NCBI RefSeq assembly: GCF_964252635.1
Contig: NZ_CAXUNP010000008.1
Coordinates: 1 to 64,000, forward strand
Source of the DNA: Jatrophihabitans sp964252635
Lineage (GTDB): Bacteria > Actinomycetota > Actinomycetes > Mycobacteriales > Jatrophihabitantaceae
Reading direction: 5' to 3'
Length of the DNA stretch: 64,000 nucleotides
Part shown: piece by piece, positions 25,124-33,857 of the stretch
Numbering within the stretch: position 1 is the first letter of the stretch
Layout of the letters: each line of letters starts with the position of its first letter
The notes under the pieces: generated by a model
What the model was told of the DNA's origin: nothing
Database searches by the model: none
What the model saw: the letters and a program-made list of their open reading frames with translations, nothing else
Made by a program: the position numbers and the translations under genes

Positions 25124-26604
25124 CTGCGGGCCGCACGGTGCCGGTGGACGAGGCCACCGCACGCACCCTTTTGCCGCCCGCGTCGGTCTACATTGACGGC
25201 AGCTACGTCGCCGACGCCTCGGGCGAGCAGCACGACCACATCCATCCGGGTGACGGCTCGTCACTCGGTCTGTGGCGACTCGCCGGGGCGCAGGACGTCG
25301 ATCGCGCCGTGCAGTCCGGCGCGGCCGCCCAGCGTGTGTGGGCCGGTCTCGCGCCCGGAGCGCGACGCGACACCTTGTTCCGCGTCGCCGAGGCCATCCG
25401 GTCGAACAGCCTGAGCCTGGCGGCCGTCGCGTCCCTCGAGATGGGGATGCCGATCCGTACCGCGGTCGCCGGGACACTCGCCGCAGCCGAGTGGCTGGCC
25501 TACTACGCCGGCTGGGCGGACAAGATCGACGGCACCGTCGCGCCCGTGCCGGGAGCCCACGACTACGCGGTCCACGAGCCGTACGGGGTGGTCGGCGGGA
25601 TCATTCCGTGGAACGGTCCGGCGATGGGCCTCTGCGTCAAGGTCGCGCCCGCGCTGGCGGCCGGCAACGCCATCGTCCTGAAGCCGTCTGACGTCGCGCC
25701 GCTGTCGGGTGCGATGTTCGCGCAGTACGCCACGGAGGCCGGTCTGCCCCCGGGCCTGTTCAACGTCGTGCCCGGTGGGCCGGACGTCGGGCAGTCGCTG
25801 TGCACGCATCCGGGCGTGGGCGTCATCAGCTTCACCGGGGGCAACGTCGCGGCGCGGTCGATCGGGGCCGTGGCCGCGCAGCGCCAGGTGCCCACCCTGT
25901 TCGAGTTGGGCGGCAAGTCGGCGTCGTTGATCTTCGCCGACGCCGACTTGCCCCGGGCCGCCAAGCTGGCCGCCGTGCTCGGCGTCGCCCAGAACAGCGG
26001 CCAGGGCTGCTTCCTGCCGACCCGGTTGCTCGTGCAGCGCCCCGTCTACCAGCAGGCCCTCGACATCGTCGAGAAGACGACGACCGGCTTCGCGGTGGGG
26101 CGGCCGTTCGGTGCGGACACCACGATGGGCCCGATCGCCAACCGCGCCTCCTACGAGCGCATCCTCGGCATCTTCGACCGGGTGGCGGCCGAGGGCGACG
26201 GCCGCCTGCTGCACGGCGGCCGGGCCCTCGGCGCCGACCTGGCCGACGGGTTTTACCTGGAACCGACGGTCTACTACGACGTCGCGCCGGGCAGCCGGCT
26301 GGCCCGTGAGGAGGTGTTCGGGCCGGTCCTGAGCGTCCTGCCGTTCGACGACGAGGACGAGGCCGTGTCCATCGCCAACGACAGCGAGTTCGGGCTCGCC
26401 GGGTACGTCTGGACCGAGGACCTGCGGCGCGCGCACCGGGTGGCGGCCCGGTTGGCGGCGGGCTACGTGTCCGTCAACAGCATGGCCGGCCTCCCGCCGG
26501 CTGCCCCGTTCGGCGGCTGGAAGGCAAGCGGGCACGGCAAGGAGGGCGGCCGGGAAGGCCTCCTGGCCCTCATGCGCCAGAAGAACGTGCACGTCGCCCT
26601 GTAA
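25120..26604 (+). CDS. Aldehyde dehydrogenase (NAD(P)+)
   Basis: 494 residues. Catalytic Cys297 (NSGQGCFLPT) and general base Glu262 (FELGGKSAS) are present, together with PWNGPAMGL and FGGWKASGHGKEGG. It oxidises an aldehyde to the acid, which the coupled ligase could then activate. GTG overlaps the ligase stop by 4 bases, indicating equal expression. The upstream source of aldehyde may be one of the mycofactocin-type SDRs; this is inference. Confidence 0.9.
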   Translation: MTAGRTVPVDEATARTLLPPASVYIDGSYVADASGEQHDHIHPGDGSSLGLWRLAGAQDVDRAVQSGAAAQRVWAGLAPGARRDTLFRVAEAIRSNSLSLAAVASLEMGMPIRTAVAGTLAAAEWLAYYAGWADKIDGTVAPVPGAHDYAVHEPYGVVGGIIPWNGPAMGLCVKVAPALAAGNAIVLKPSDVAPLSGAMFAQYATEAGLPPGLFNVVPGGPDVGQSLCTHPGVGVISFTGGNVAARSIGAVAAQRQVPTLFELGGKSASLIFADADLPRAAKLAAVLGVAQNSGQGCFLPTRLLVQRPVYQQALDIVEKTTTGFAVGRPFGADTTMGPIANRASYERILGIFDRVAAEGDGRLLHGGRALGADLADGFYLEPTVYYDVAPGSRLAREEVFGPVLSVLPFDDEDEAVSIANDSEFGLAGYVWTEDLRRAHRVAARLAAGYVSVNSMAGLPPAAPFGGWKASGHGKEGGREGLLALMRQKNVHVAL

Positions 26605-26621
26605 CGGACCGAGAGGACACC

Positions 26622-27398
26622 ATGACCGAGGCCGAGTACACGACCGTCCTGTTCGACGTGACGGACCATGTCGCCACGGTGACCCTGAACCGCCCCGAGG
26701 TCATGAACGCCTTCAACCAGGAGATGCTCACCGACTTCCAGCACATCTGGCACCGGTGCCGCGTCGACGACGACATCCACGCCATCGTGCTGCGGGCCGC
26801 GGGCGAGCGGGCGTTCTGCACCGGTGTCGATCGCAAGGACGGCCGCTTTCGCCACGACAACCCCTTCAGTGCGGACGACCCCGGCATCTTCCTCGGCGCG
26901 AAGCAGAACCGGGTCTGGAAACCGTTGATCTGCGCGGTGCAGGGCATGTGCGCCGGCGGCGCGATGTACTGGCTCAACGAGGCCGACGTCATCATCTGCT
27001 CCGAGGACGCCACGTTCTTCGACCCGCACACGACCTACGGGATGGTGTCCGCGCTCGAGCCGATCGGGCTCATGCGCCGCATCCCGATCGGTGAGGCCAT
27101 GCGCTGGGCGCTGTTCGGCCTCGACGAGCGGATTACCGCGGCCCGCGCCCAGGCCATCGGCCTGGTGAGCGAGGTCGTCCCGACGGACGGGCTCTGGGAT
27201 CGCGCCGCCGTCCTGGCCGGGCGACTGGCCGCGAAACCGCCGCTGGCCGTGCAGGGGACGGTCAAGGCGATGTGGGACTCGATGTCGATGTCACCCGGCG
27301 CGGGGCGCGAGGTGCCGTTGCACTACACGCAGCTCGGCAACCCCGGCAGCCAGATCGACCTGGGTGCGGCCACCCGGCCCACCTGGGAAGCGCGCTGA
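26622..27398 (+). CDS. Enoyl-CoA hydratase/isomerase (crotonase family)
   Basis: 258 residues. VATVTLNRPEVMNAFNQEM and the oxyanion segment AFCTGVDRKD are typical. The second oxyanion site is VQGMCAGGAMYWLNEADVII. The loop DPHTTYGMVSALEPIGLMRRI lacks the EhhlGhxPG glutamates of standard hydratases, so hydration may use other residues, or it is an isomerase or hydrolase. A GAGAGGA ribosome site precedes ATG. It is inside the SnoaL-ligase operon, before an SDR. Confidence 0.83.
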   Translation: MTEAEYTTVLFDVTDHVATVTLNRPEVMNAFNQEMLTDFQHIWHRCRVDDDIHAIVLRAAGERAFCTGVDRKDGRFRHDNPFSADDPGIFLGAKQNRVWKPLICAVQGMCAGGAMYWLNEADVIICSEDATFFDPHTTYGMVSALEPIGLMRRIPIGEAMRWALFGLDERITAARAQAIGLVSEVVPTDGLWDRAAVLAGRLAAKPPLAVQGTVKAMWDSMSMSPGAGREVPLHYTQLGNPGSQIDLGAATRPTWEAR

Positions 27399-27465
27399 TC
27401 GCATCAGCACCGCAGCAACCGCACCCGGGTCCGCGCGACCCGACGGCACAACGAGGAGAGACCCG

Positions 27466-28206
27466 ATGGCCATGCTCGACGGACGCACCGCGGTGGTCAC
27501 CGGCGGCGCCCAGGGGATCGGGCTCGCGATCGCCCGCACCCTCATCGACAACGGTGCCCGCGTCGTCATCGGCGACATCGATCAGGCTGCGGTCGACAAG
27601 GCGGTGGTCGAACTCGGCGGTGCCGACGCCGCCCGGGGTGCGACCTGCGACGTCCGGCGTGCGGCCGACATCGAGGCGCTGCTCGATCTCGCGCAGAGCG
27701 ACGGCGCCGCCCTGGACGTCATGGTGAACAACGCGGGCATCACCCGTGACGCCACCATGCGGCGGATGTCCGAGGACGAGTTCGACGCGGTGATCGAGGT
27801 CAACCTCAAGGGCGTCTGGCTGGGCACGAGAGCAGCCGCCGCCCGCATGCGCGAGGCCGGGCGTGGATCGATCGTGAACATCTCGTCGTTGTCGGGCAAG
27901 GTCGGCATGGCCGGCCAGACGAACTACTCGGCGGCCAAGGCCGGGGTCGTGGGTCTGACGAAGGCCGCGGCCAAGGAGCTGGCCCACCTCGGTGTCCGGG
28001 TCAACGCGGTGCAACCCGGGCTGATCCGCACCCCGATGACCGAGGCCATGCCGCAGAAGGCCTGGGACCAGAAGATGAGCGAGATCCCGATGGGCCGACC
28101 GGGCGAGCCGCACGAGGTCGCGGGGGTCGTGGCCTTCCTGGCCTGCGACTGGTCGAGCTACCTGACCGGAACGGTCCACGAGGTCACGGGCGGGCGGTTC
28201 ATGTGA
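27466..28206 (+). CDS. SDR, FabG/3-hydroxyacyl-CoA dehydrogenase-like
   Basis: 246 residues. VVTGGAQGIGLAIA, NNAGITRDATMRRM, INVNLKG-like EVNLKGVW, ISSLSGKVG, YSAAK (Tyr-x3-Lys) and VTGGRFM at the end match FabG-type 3-ketoacyl reductases/3-hydroxyacyl-CoA dehydrogenases. In this catabolic setting it would oxidise a 3-hydroxyacyl-CoA from the preceding crotonase. ATG 27466 follows GAGGAGAG. The next gene, an ACAD, starts 36 bases downstream. Confidence 0.86.
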   Translation: MAMLDGRTAVVTGGAQGIGLAIARTLIDNGARVVIGDIDQAAVDKAVVELGGADAARGATCDVRRAADIEALLDLAQSDGAALDVMVNNAGITRDATMRRMSEDEFDAVIEVNLKGVWLGTRAAAARMREAGRGSIVNISSLSGKVGMAGQTNYSAAKAGVVGLTKAAAKELAHLGVRVNAVQPGLIRTPMTEAMPQKAWDQKMSEIPMGRPGEPHEVAGVVAFLACDWSSYLTGTVHEVTGGRFM

Positions 28207-28242
28207 CCGCGACCGGGCTTCGACGACGAAAGGACGCATGAC

Positions 28243-29382
28243 ATGCGCAGGTCCATCTTCGAGACCGAGCACGAGCAGCTGCGCGACACCGCCCACGACT
28301 TCTTCCTGAAGTACGCGGTGCCGCACCGCGCCGAGTGGGAGGCGCAGGGGCACGTCGGCCGGGAGATCTGGCGACAGGCCGCCGAGCACGGCTTGCTGGG
28401 CCTCGAGATTCCCGAGGAGTACGGCGGCGCCGGCATCCACGACTACCGTTTCAACGCGGTGGTCATCGAGGAGGCCGCCCGCACCCGTTCCGGTGTCGCA
28501 CTGACGTTGCAGAACGAGATCGTCGCCCCGTACCTCATCGGGTTGGGGACCGAGGAGCAGAAGCAGCGCTGGCTGCCGGGCATGGCCACCGGCGAGCTGC
28601 TCGGCGCCATCGCGATGTCCGAGCCCGGCGCGGGTTCGGACCTCGCCGGGATCCGGACCAGCGCGCGCCGCGACGGCGACGGGTGGGTGGTGAACGGCAG
28701 CAAGACCTTCATCAGCGGCGGCCTGCTCGCCGACGTCGTCATCGTCGTCGCCCGCACCGATCCCGAAGCGGGACACAAGGGTTTCTCCCTGCTGCTCGTC
28801 GAGGACGGCATGGCGGGTTTTGAGCGCGGCAAGAAGCTCGACAAGGTGGGCCAGCGGACCTCCGACACGATGGAACTGTTCTTCAGCGACGTCCGGGTGC
28901 CGGCGGGCAACCTGCTCGGGGAGCAGGGCAGGGGCTTCTACTCGCTCATGCGCAACCTGCCGCAGGAGCGCCTGGGTATCGCGGTCGCCGGCCTGGCCAG
29001 CGCCGAGCATGCGTACGCGGTGACGGCCGAGTACGCACGGACGCGCGAGGCCTTTGGGCAACCGATCGCCTCGTTCCAGGTGAACCGTCACGCGCTGTCC
29101 GAGATGCACACGAAGCTCCAGGTCGCCCGCACCTACCTCGACCAGTGCATCCTCGGTGTGAGCAGCGGCGAGCTGACCGCAGAGGACGCTGCGGGAGCCA
29201 AGTGGTGGATTACCGAGCTCGAGTGGGAGGTCGTCGATCGCTGCATGCAGATGTTCGGTGGCTACGGCTATATCAACGAGTACGAGATCTCCCAGATCTG
29301 GCGCGACGCACGCATCCAGCGGCTGTACGGCGGCACCACCGAGATCATGAAGGATCTCGTCGGTCGCAAGCTCGGGTTCTGA
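28243..29382 (+). CDS. Acyl-CoA dehydrogenase, long-chain (LCAD)-like
   Basis: 379 residues. AMSEPGAGSDLAGIRT and VNGSKTFISGG bind flavin. GFYSLMRNLPQERL resembles the LCAD segment in which the base is a glutamate on an internal helix, and the C-terminus has LYGGTTEIMKDLVGRKLGF with Gly where MCAD-type enzymes have Glu. The LCAD/IVD-style catalytic architecture thus looks complete. It likely acts on long or branched acyl-CoA. Flanked by a FabG-like SDR and a mycofactocin-type SDR. Confidence 0.9.
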   Translation: MRRSIFETEHEQLRDTAHDFFLKYAVPHRAEWEAQGHVGREIWRQAAEHGLLGLEIPEEYGGAGIHDYRFNAVVIEEAARTRSGVALTLQNEIVAPYLIGLGTEEQKQRWLPGMATGELLGAIAMSEPGAGSDLAGIRTSARRDGDGWVVNGSKTFISGGLLADVVIVVARTDPEAGHKGFSLLLVEDGMAGFERGKKLDKVGQRTSDTMELFFSDVRVPAGNLLGEQGRGFYSLMRNLPQERLGIAVAGLASAEHAYAVTAEYARTREAFGQPIASFQVNRHALSEMHTKLQVARTYLDQCILGVSSGELTAEDAAGAKWWITELEWEVVDRCMQMFGGYGYINEYEISQIWRDARIQRLYGGTTEIMKDLVGRKLGF

Positions 29383-29410
29383 CCGCCGTGCCGATACGAG
29401 AGGACCGTTC

Positions 29411-30250
29411 ATGATCGCCGACCGTCTCACCGGCAAGGTCGCCTTCATCACCGGCGCGGCCCGGGGGCAGGGCCGCGCGCACGCCGTACGGCTCGCGGCC
29501 GAGGGGGCCGACATCATCGCCGTCGACGCCGTCACACAGTTCGGCACGGTCAGGTACCCGCTGCCCGCCGAGGACGACCTCGCCGAGACGGTCCGGCTCG
29601 TGGAGGCGCAGGGCCGCAAGATCATCGCCCAAAGGGCCGACGTCCGCGACCTCGCCGGGTTGCGCCGGGTCGTCGACGACGGGGTGGCCGCCCTGGGGCG
29701 TCTCGACGTCGTCGTCGCCAACGCGGGCATCGCCACGTACGGCCGGTCGCTCGAGCTCACCGAGGACGAGTGGGACGAGATGGTGGACATCAACCTGAGC
29801 GGGGTGTGGCGCACCGTCCGCGCGTCCGTGCAGCACATCGTCGACGGGGGCGAAGGCGGCGCGGTCGTCATCACCAGCTCGGCGTCGGGGTTGCGGGCCA
29901 TCCCCAACGCCGGTCACTACGCGGCGGCTAAGCACGGTCTCGTCGGTTTCATGAAGGTGCTCGCCCTGGAACTCGCACGGGACCGGATACGCGTGAACAC
30001 CATCCACCCGACCACGGTCGACACGGGGATGACCCGCAACCAGGCCACCCTGGATCTGTTCCTGCCGGGTCAGGCCGACCAGTCCGAGGAGGCGTTCGCG
30101 CGCATCGCCGGCCGGTTGAACCCGATGCCCGTGCCGTGGCTGCAGCCCGAGACGGTCAGTGACCTCGTCGCGTTCCTTGCCTCGGACGAGGCTGCCTACA
30201 TCACCGGCAGCGCCATCCCGGTCGACGCGGGCATGGCGGTGCGCTGGTGA
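29411..30250 (+). CDS. Mycofactocin-type SDR (alcohol dehydrogenase)
   Basis: 279 residues. FITGAARGQGRAHAVRLA and EGADIIAVD form the signature of SDRs that hold NAD non-exchangeably and use mycofactocin as electron acceptor (TIGR03971 type). ANAGIA and YAAAK are the active-site elements, with the insertion after the second strand (TQFGTVRYPLPAEDDLAETV) also typical. It probably oxidises a secondary alcohol, perhaps a P450 product. One of three such SDRs here; the mycofactocin biosynthesis genes are not in the window. Last gene of the 23-30 kb run, converging on the GntR gene. Confidence 0.88.
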   Translation: MIADRLTGKVAFITGAARGQGRAHAVRLAAEGADIIAVDAVTQFGTVRYPLPAEDDLAETVRLVEAQGRKIIAQRADVRDLAGLRRVVDDGVAALGRLDVVVANAGIATYGRSLELTEDEWDEMVDINLSGVWRTVRASVQHIVDGGEGGAVVITSSASGLRAIPNAGHYAAAKHGLVGFMKVLALELARDRIRVNTIHPTTVDTGMTRNQATLDLFLPGQADQSEEAFARIAGRLNPMPVPWLQPETVSDLVAFLASDEAAYITGSAIPVDAGMAVRW

Positions 30251-30288
30251 CGTGTCGTGCGGTCGACGGCGTCAGGTGAGCGCGGGCC

Positions 30289-31083
30289 TCAGTTGAACAG
30301 GTCGACGATGCGCTTGTTCTTCATGTCCTCACCGAGCAGCGTGCCTGCCGCGGTCTGCATGTGCTTGAGCCAGTGCTTGTGGGCGCCCTCGTTGTCGCCG
30401 TCGGCCACCAGCTTGGCCAGCTTGCGGAAGGAGAGCAGTACCCGGCGGAACCGCTCGGGGCGGTTGTTCTGGGCGAACTTGTCGGGGACGGTGGCCGCGT
30501 AGTGGGTCGCCACGACCTCCTGCAGCAGCGCGCCCTGCAAGGCCAGGGTCTTGTTGCCGCTGCCCTGCAGGACCAGCTCGTGGAAGCGGTACGTGGTGCT
30601 GGACCACTCATGCGGTTCGGGGATGCCGTCGGGGCTGACCGCGATCAGTTCAGCGACCTCGGCACAGCACTGCTGGAGGGCTTCGAGGTCGGGGCCGTTG
30701 CGGCGCGCCGCCATCATCCCGGCGCACACCGGCTCCAGCGCCATCCGGGCCTCGTAGACATCGGCGATCGTCGCGCCGTCGAGCTGCAGCAGCAGGCCGA
30801 CGTAGCGGGCGCCGACGGAGACGTCCGGAGTAAGGACCAGGGCGCCCCCACCCACCCCGCGCCGCACGCTGATCAGCGACTCCGTCTCGAGGATCCGATA
30901 GGCCTCACGCAACGTGGGACGCGAGACGCCGAGCTGCACCATGAGGTCGCCCTCGGTCGGCAGGGTCATGCCGGGCTGCAGCTCACGCCGCACGATCTGA
31001 CCCCGGATCTGCGCGGCGATGAGCTCAGCGGTCTTAGGCGCTCGGATCTGCTTGTTGAGCGGTGATCGCACTGCAGACGGCAT
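30289..31083 (-). CDS. GntR-family transcriptional regulator with FCD domain
   Basis: 264 residues. The N-terminal winged helix covers about residues 15-85 (LIAAQIRGQIVRRELQPG, LPTEGDLMVQLGVSRPTLREA, with the wing RRGVGGGALVL). The C-terminal all-helical FCD domain (about 100-250) contains the acidic/His ligand-metal segments around DVYEARMALEPVC and FHELVLQGSGNKTLAL. FadR-subfamily members are mostly repressors released by an acyl-CoA or organic acid. It is the only transcription factor seen in 64 kb and lies centrally, so it is the prime candidate for the shared promoter motif; a copy lies in its own promoter (31124-31134). Confidence 0.9.
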   Translation of the reverse strand: MPSAVRSPLNKQIRAPKTAELIAAQIRGQIVRRELQPGMTLPTEGDLMVQLGVSRPTLREAYRILETESLISVRRGVGGGALVLTPDVSVGARYVGLLLQLDGATIADVYEARMALEPVCAGMMAARRNGPDLEALQQCCAEVAELIAVSPDGIPEPHEWSSTTYRFHELVLQGSGNKTLALQGALLQEVVATHYAATVPDKFAQNNRPERFRRVLLSFRKLAKLVADGDNEGAHKHWLKHMQTAAGTLLGEDMKNKRIVDLFN

Positions 31084-31110
31084 TGCACTCCTCGGTCCTG
31101 AGCGAGACGG

Positions 31111-31140
31111 CCTTTATCGTACACACAGTTGATTCATTTT
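31111..31140. promoter_or_regulatory. Candidate autoregulatory element upstream of the GntR gene
   Basis: On the minus strand this reads GAATCAACTGTGTGTACGAT; AATCAACTGTG is a weak match to the shared motif. TACGAT nearby could serve as a -10 box. It is about 40 bases upstream of the regulator's ATG. Confidence 0.38.
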
Positions 31141-31240
31141 CCTCTTGCGCGGCGAAGACGGCGTGGTCCGCCGGACGCCGCCCAGCTCTTCGTCATCGGG
31201 CGCGGCCGACACAGCGGGTGACCATGGCGGGAACCGCGGC

Positions 31241-31290
31241 GATGTAGTAAACAAGCATCGAGCAAACAGCTTATTCAGTAACCTGTACGG
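31241..31290. promoter_or_regulatory. Promoter/operator upstream of the crotonase-SDR operon
   Basis: Two AT-rich stretches lie here: GATGTAGTAAACAAGC (31241-31256) and AGCTTATTCAGTAACCTGTA (31269-31288). TAGTAAAC and CAGTAACCTG resemble the shared motif, and TAACCT fits a -10 box. The rest of 31141-31336 (about 200 bases) shows no convincing gene. Confidence 0.42.
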
Positions 31291-31336
31291 AACGCCTGAG
31301 CGACAGGTGCCGCCGTCGCCCGGCAGAAGGTGAGCA

Positions 31337-32182
31337 ATGCAGCCCGACGACTTCGCCGAGATCATCTACACCGTCCGGGACAACGTCGCCACCGTCACGC
31401 TCAACCGTCCGCAGCGGCGCAACGCCTGGACCGGGCGGATGGCCGTCGAGTACCGCTGGGCGCTGTACCGCGCCGAGAACGATCCCGACGTCGGCGCGAT
31501 CGTCGTCACGGGGTCCGGGGACACGTTCTGCGCCGGCGCCGACATGCAGATCCTCGACGAGGTCGACGAGAACGGCGGCGCCTACCAGCGCGTCGCCGCG
31601 GACCTCCCACCGTTCCCGGACGACGCGCCGTCGTCCCTGCGGCACAACCACACCTATCCCCTCGCCCTGGGCAAACCGACGGTGGCCGCGCTCAACGGTC
31701 CCTGCGCCGGGGCCGGGTTCGTGCTGGCCTGCTTTACCGACTTCCGCATCTCGGTCGACGACAACAAGATCACGGCCTCCTTCGCCGGTCTGGGTCTGCC
31801 GGCCGAGTACGGACTGGCGTGGACGCTGACCCGGATCGTCGGCCAGCAGAACGCGCTGGAGATCCTGCTCGCGAACCCCGTCATGTCCGGCGACCGGGCG
31901 AGAGACCTAGGGTTCGTGCGCACCAGTGTCGGTGCCGCCGACTTGGACGATCACGTCCACGAGTTCGCCAGGGGCATGGCCCAGCACTCGTCGCCGGCGG
32001 CATTGAAGGTGATCAAGCGGCAGGTCTACCTCGACGCGTGGGGCGACCTCGAGACGGCCTACGAACGCGCCGTCACCGACATGAACCGCATGGTCGGCGA
32101 ACCCGACTTCTCGGTCGGCCTCCGGGCAGCGAGGCGCCGAGAGCGGGCGCGCTACCTTCCCCGCGACGATGAGGTGGACTGA
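31337..32182 (+). CDS. Enoyl-CoA hydratase/isomerase (crotonase family)
   Basis: 281 residues. NVATVTLNRPQRRNAWTGRM, oxyanion CAGADMQIL, NGPCAGAGFVLACFTDFRI and GLGLPAEYGLAWTLTRIVG (Glu in the position of a catalytic acid) are seen. It carries a longer central loop than standard enoyl-CoA hydratases, as in the naphthoate synthase or carnitinyl-CoA subgroups. First gene after the GntR divergent promoter, with a good AGAAGGTGAG site. The SDR follows after 3 bases. Confidence 0.84.
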   Translation: MQPDDFAEIIYTVRDNVATVTLNRPQRRNAWTGRMAVEYRWALYRAENDPDVGAIVVTGSGDTFCAGADMQILDEVDENGGAYQRVAADLPPFPDDAPSSLRHNHTYPLALGKPTVAALNGPCAGAGFVLACFTDFRISVDDNKITASFAGLGLPAEYGLAWTLTRIVGQQNALEILLANPVMSGDRARDLGFVRTSVGAADLDDHVHEFARGMAQHSSPAALKVIKRQVYLDAWGDLETAYERAVTDMNRMVGEPDFSVGLRAARRRERARYLPRDDEVD

Positions 32183-32185
32183 GAC

Positions 32186-32944
32186 ATGGGCCGGTTGGAC
32201 GGCAAGGTCGCGCTGATCTCCGGCTCGGCACGGGGGATGGGCGAGTCGCACGCGCGGGCGTTCGTGGCCGAGGGGGCCCGGGTGGTGGTGAGCGACGTGC
32301 TCGACGACCGCGGTGCTGCGCTCGCCACGGAACTGGGCGACGCCGCGGTGTACCAGCACCTGGACGTCACGGACGAGAACGAGTGGGCCGCCGCGGTCGA
32401 CCGGGCCGAGACGCACTTCGGCCGGCTCGACATCCTGGTCAACAACGCCGGGATCATGATCGTCGGGTCGGTCGAGAACACCACCCGGGACACCTTCACC
32501 ACGTTGTTCGCGGTCAACCAGCTCGGACCGTTCCTCGGCATGAAGGCCGCCATCCCCGCCCTGAAGCGGGCCGGCGGAGGCTCGATCGTCAACATCTCCT
32601 CCGAGTCGGGCCTGGTGGGCAAGGGCGGGCTGTTCGCCTACTCGACGACCAAGTGGGCCGTCCGCGGGATGACCAAGTCCGCCGCCCGTGACCTGGGCCG
32701 CTACGGGATCCGGGTGAACTCGGTCCATCCCGGAGGCATCCTGACCGACTTCGTGCTCAGCGACGAGGTCAAGGACGTCGATCCGGCGACCATCTACGGC
32801 GCTCAGCCGATTCCGCGCATCGGGCGCAAGCGTGAGGTCACCCCGCTGGTCGTCTACCTCGCCTCGGACGAGAGCAGCTACGCCACGGCGTCGGAGTTCG
32901 TCGTCGACGGCGGGATGACGTCGGGCAACGACATCGACCGTTGA
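32186..32944 (+). CDS. SDR, hydroxysteroid dehydrogenase-like
   Basis: 252 residues. The nucleotide loop is SGSARGMGESHARAF (Gly motif kept but T to S before it), then HLDVTDENEW, NNAGIM, ISSESGLVG and YSTTK. The overall pattern resembles the 3-alpha/20-beta-hydroxysteroid and cyclohexanol-type dehydrogenases of actinomycetes. It probably oxidises a ring alcohol with NAD. It sits between a crotonase and a mycofactocin-type SDR in one operon. The substrate is unknown. Confidence 0.85.
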   Translation: MGRLDGKVALISGSARGMGESHARAFVAEGARVVVSDVLDDRGAALATELGDAAVYQHLDVTDENEWAAAVDRAETHFGRLDILVNNAGIMIVGSVENTTRDTFTTLFAVNQLGPFLGMKAAIPALKRAGGGSIVNISSESGLVGKGGLFAYSTTKWAVRGMTKSAARDLGRYGIRVNSVHPGGILTDFVLSDEVKDVDPATIYGAQPIPRIGRKREVTPLVVYLASDESSYATASEFVVDGGMTSGNDIDR

Positions 32945-32998
32945 GACCCCGGCCGTCGACGCAGGGTCGGCGGCGAACATCGGACGGAAGGGCGTGGG

Positions 32999-33850
32999 AT
33001 GGACCGCGTAGCCGGAAAGGTCGCTCTGATCACCGGGGCGGCACGTGGCCAGGGACGCAACCACGCGGTGCGCCTGGCCGCGGAGGGCGCCGACATCGTC
33101 GCCGTGGACCTGTGCGAGGACATCGCGACCGTGCCGTACCCGATGGCCACCGCCGCCGAGCTGGACGAGACGGTGCGTGCGGTCGAGGCGCTCGATCGTC
33201 GGTGCGTCGCCGTGCAGGCCGACGTGCGGGACCCCGCGGCCATGGCCGGCGCGGTCAGCCGGACGATCGCCGAACTGGGTCGGCTCGACGTCGTCGTCGC
33301 GAACGCGGCGGTGTCGTCCCTGGGCTCGGACTCGAACCAGGTCTGGGTCGACACGGTCGACATCAACCTGCTTGGCGTGATCAACACGATCCACGCCGCC
33401 TACCCGCACCTGCGGTCCGGCGCCTCGATCATCGCCATCGGGTCTCTGGTCGCGGTCCGACCCCGACGCGCGTACGACGAGGCGGGCCCGGGATCGGCGG
33501 GGTACAAGTACGCCAAGCTGGCCGTCGCGCAGTACATCCATGAGCTCGCGACGGCACTGGCCCCGGAGCAGATCCGCGCCAACGTGATCCACCCGACCAA
33601 CGTGGAGAGCCCCATGCTGCTGAACGACTCCACCTACCGGCAGTTCCGGCGGGACCTCGACGAGCCGACCCGTGAGGATGCGCAGAAGCACTTCGCGGTC
33701 GTGCACGCGATGCCCGTGCCCTACGTGAGCCCGGACGACATCAGCCACGCCGTGGTGTACCTCGCCTCGGACGAGTCGCGTTACCTGACCGGCAACCAGC
33801 TGCGTGTCGACGCCGCCGGTTACCTCAAGGTCAACGCCTTCCACCCGTGA
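32999..33850 (+). CDS. Mycofactocin-type SDR (second)
   Basis: 283 residues with the signature LITGAARGQGRNHAVRLA and EGADIVAVD, the characteristic insertion LCEDIATVPYPMATAAELDETV, ANAAVS in place of NNAG, and YKYAK as Tyr-x3-Lys. The C-terminus LTGNQLRVDAAGYLK fits the family. Expected to be an alcohol dehydrogenase passing electrons to mycofactocin. It closely resembles the copy at 38059 in the loop after beta-3 (VPYPM / MPYPM), suggesting related substrates or duplication. A SnoaL-like gene follows 7 bases downstream. Confidence 0.88.
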   Translation: MDRVAGKVALITGAARGQGRNHAVRLAAEGADIVAVDLCEDIATVPYPMATAAELDETVRAVEALDRRCVAVQADVRDPAAMAGAVSRTIAELGRLDVVVANAAVSSLGSDSNQVWVDTVDINLLGVINTIHAAYPHLRSGASIIAIGSLVAVRPRRAYDEAGPGSAGYKYAKLAVAQYIHELATALAPEQIRANVIHPTNVESPMLLNDSTYRQFRRDLDEPTREDAQKHFAVVHAMPVPYVSPDDISHAVVYLASDESRYLTGNQLRVDAAGYLKVNAFHP

Positions 33851-33857
33851 GGCGGCC

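Noticed and set aside
27262..29907. 881-residue open frame on the minus strand
   Set aside because: Antisense to the SDR, LCAD-like and mycofactocin SDR genes; no domain, with low-complexity Arg/His/Val content.
31114..31365. Possible 83-residue gene on the minus strand in the GntR/crotonase gap
   Set aside because: It would cover the AT-rich promoter elements and the start of the crotonase gene. No ribosome site and no family features.
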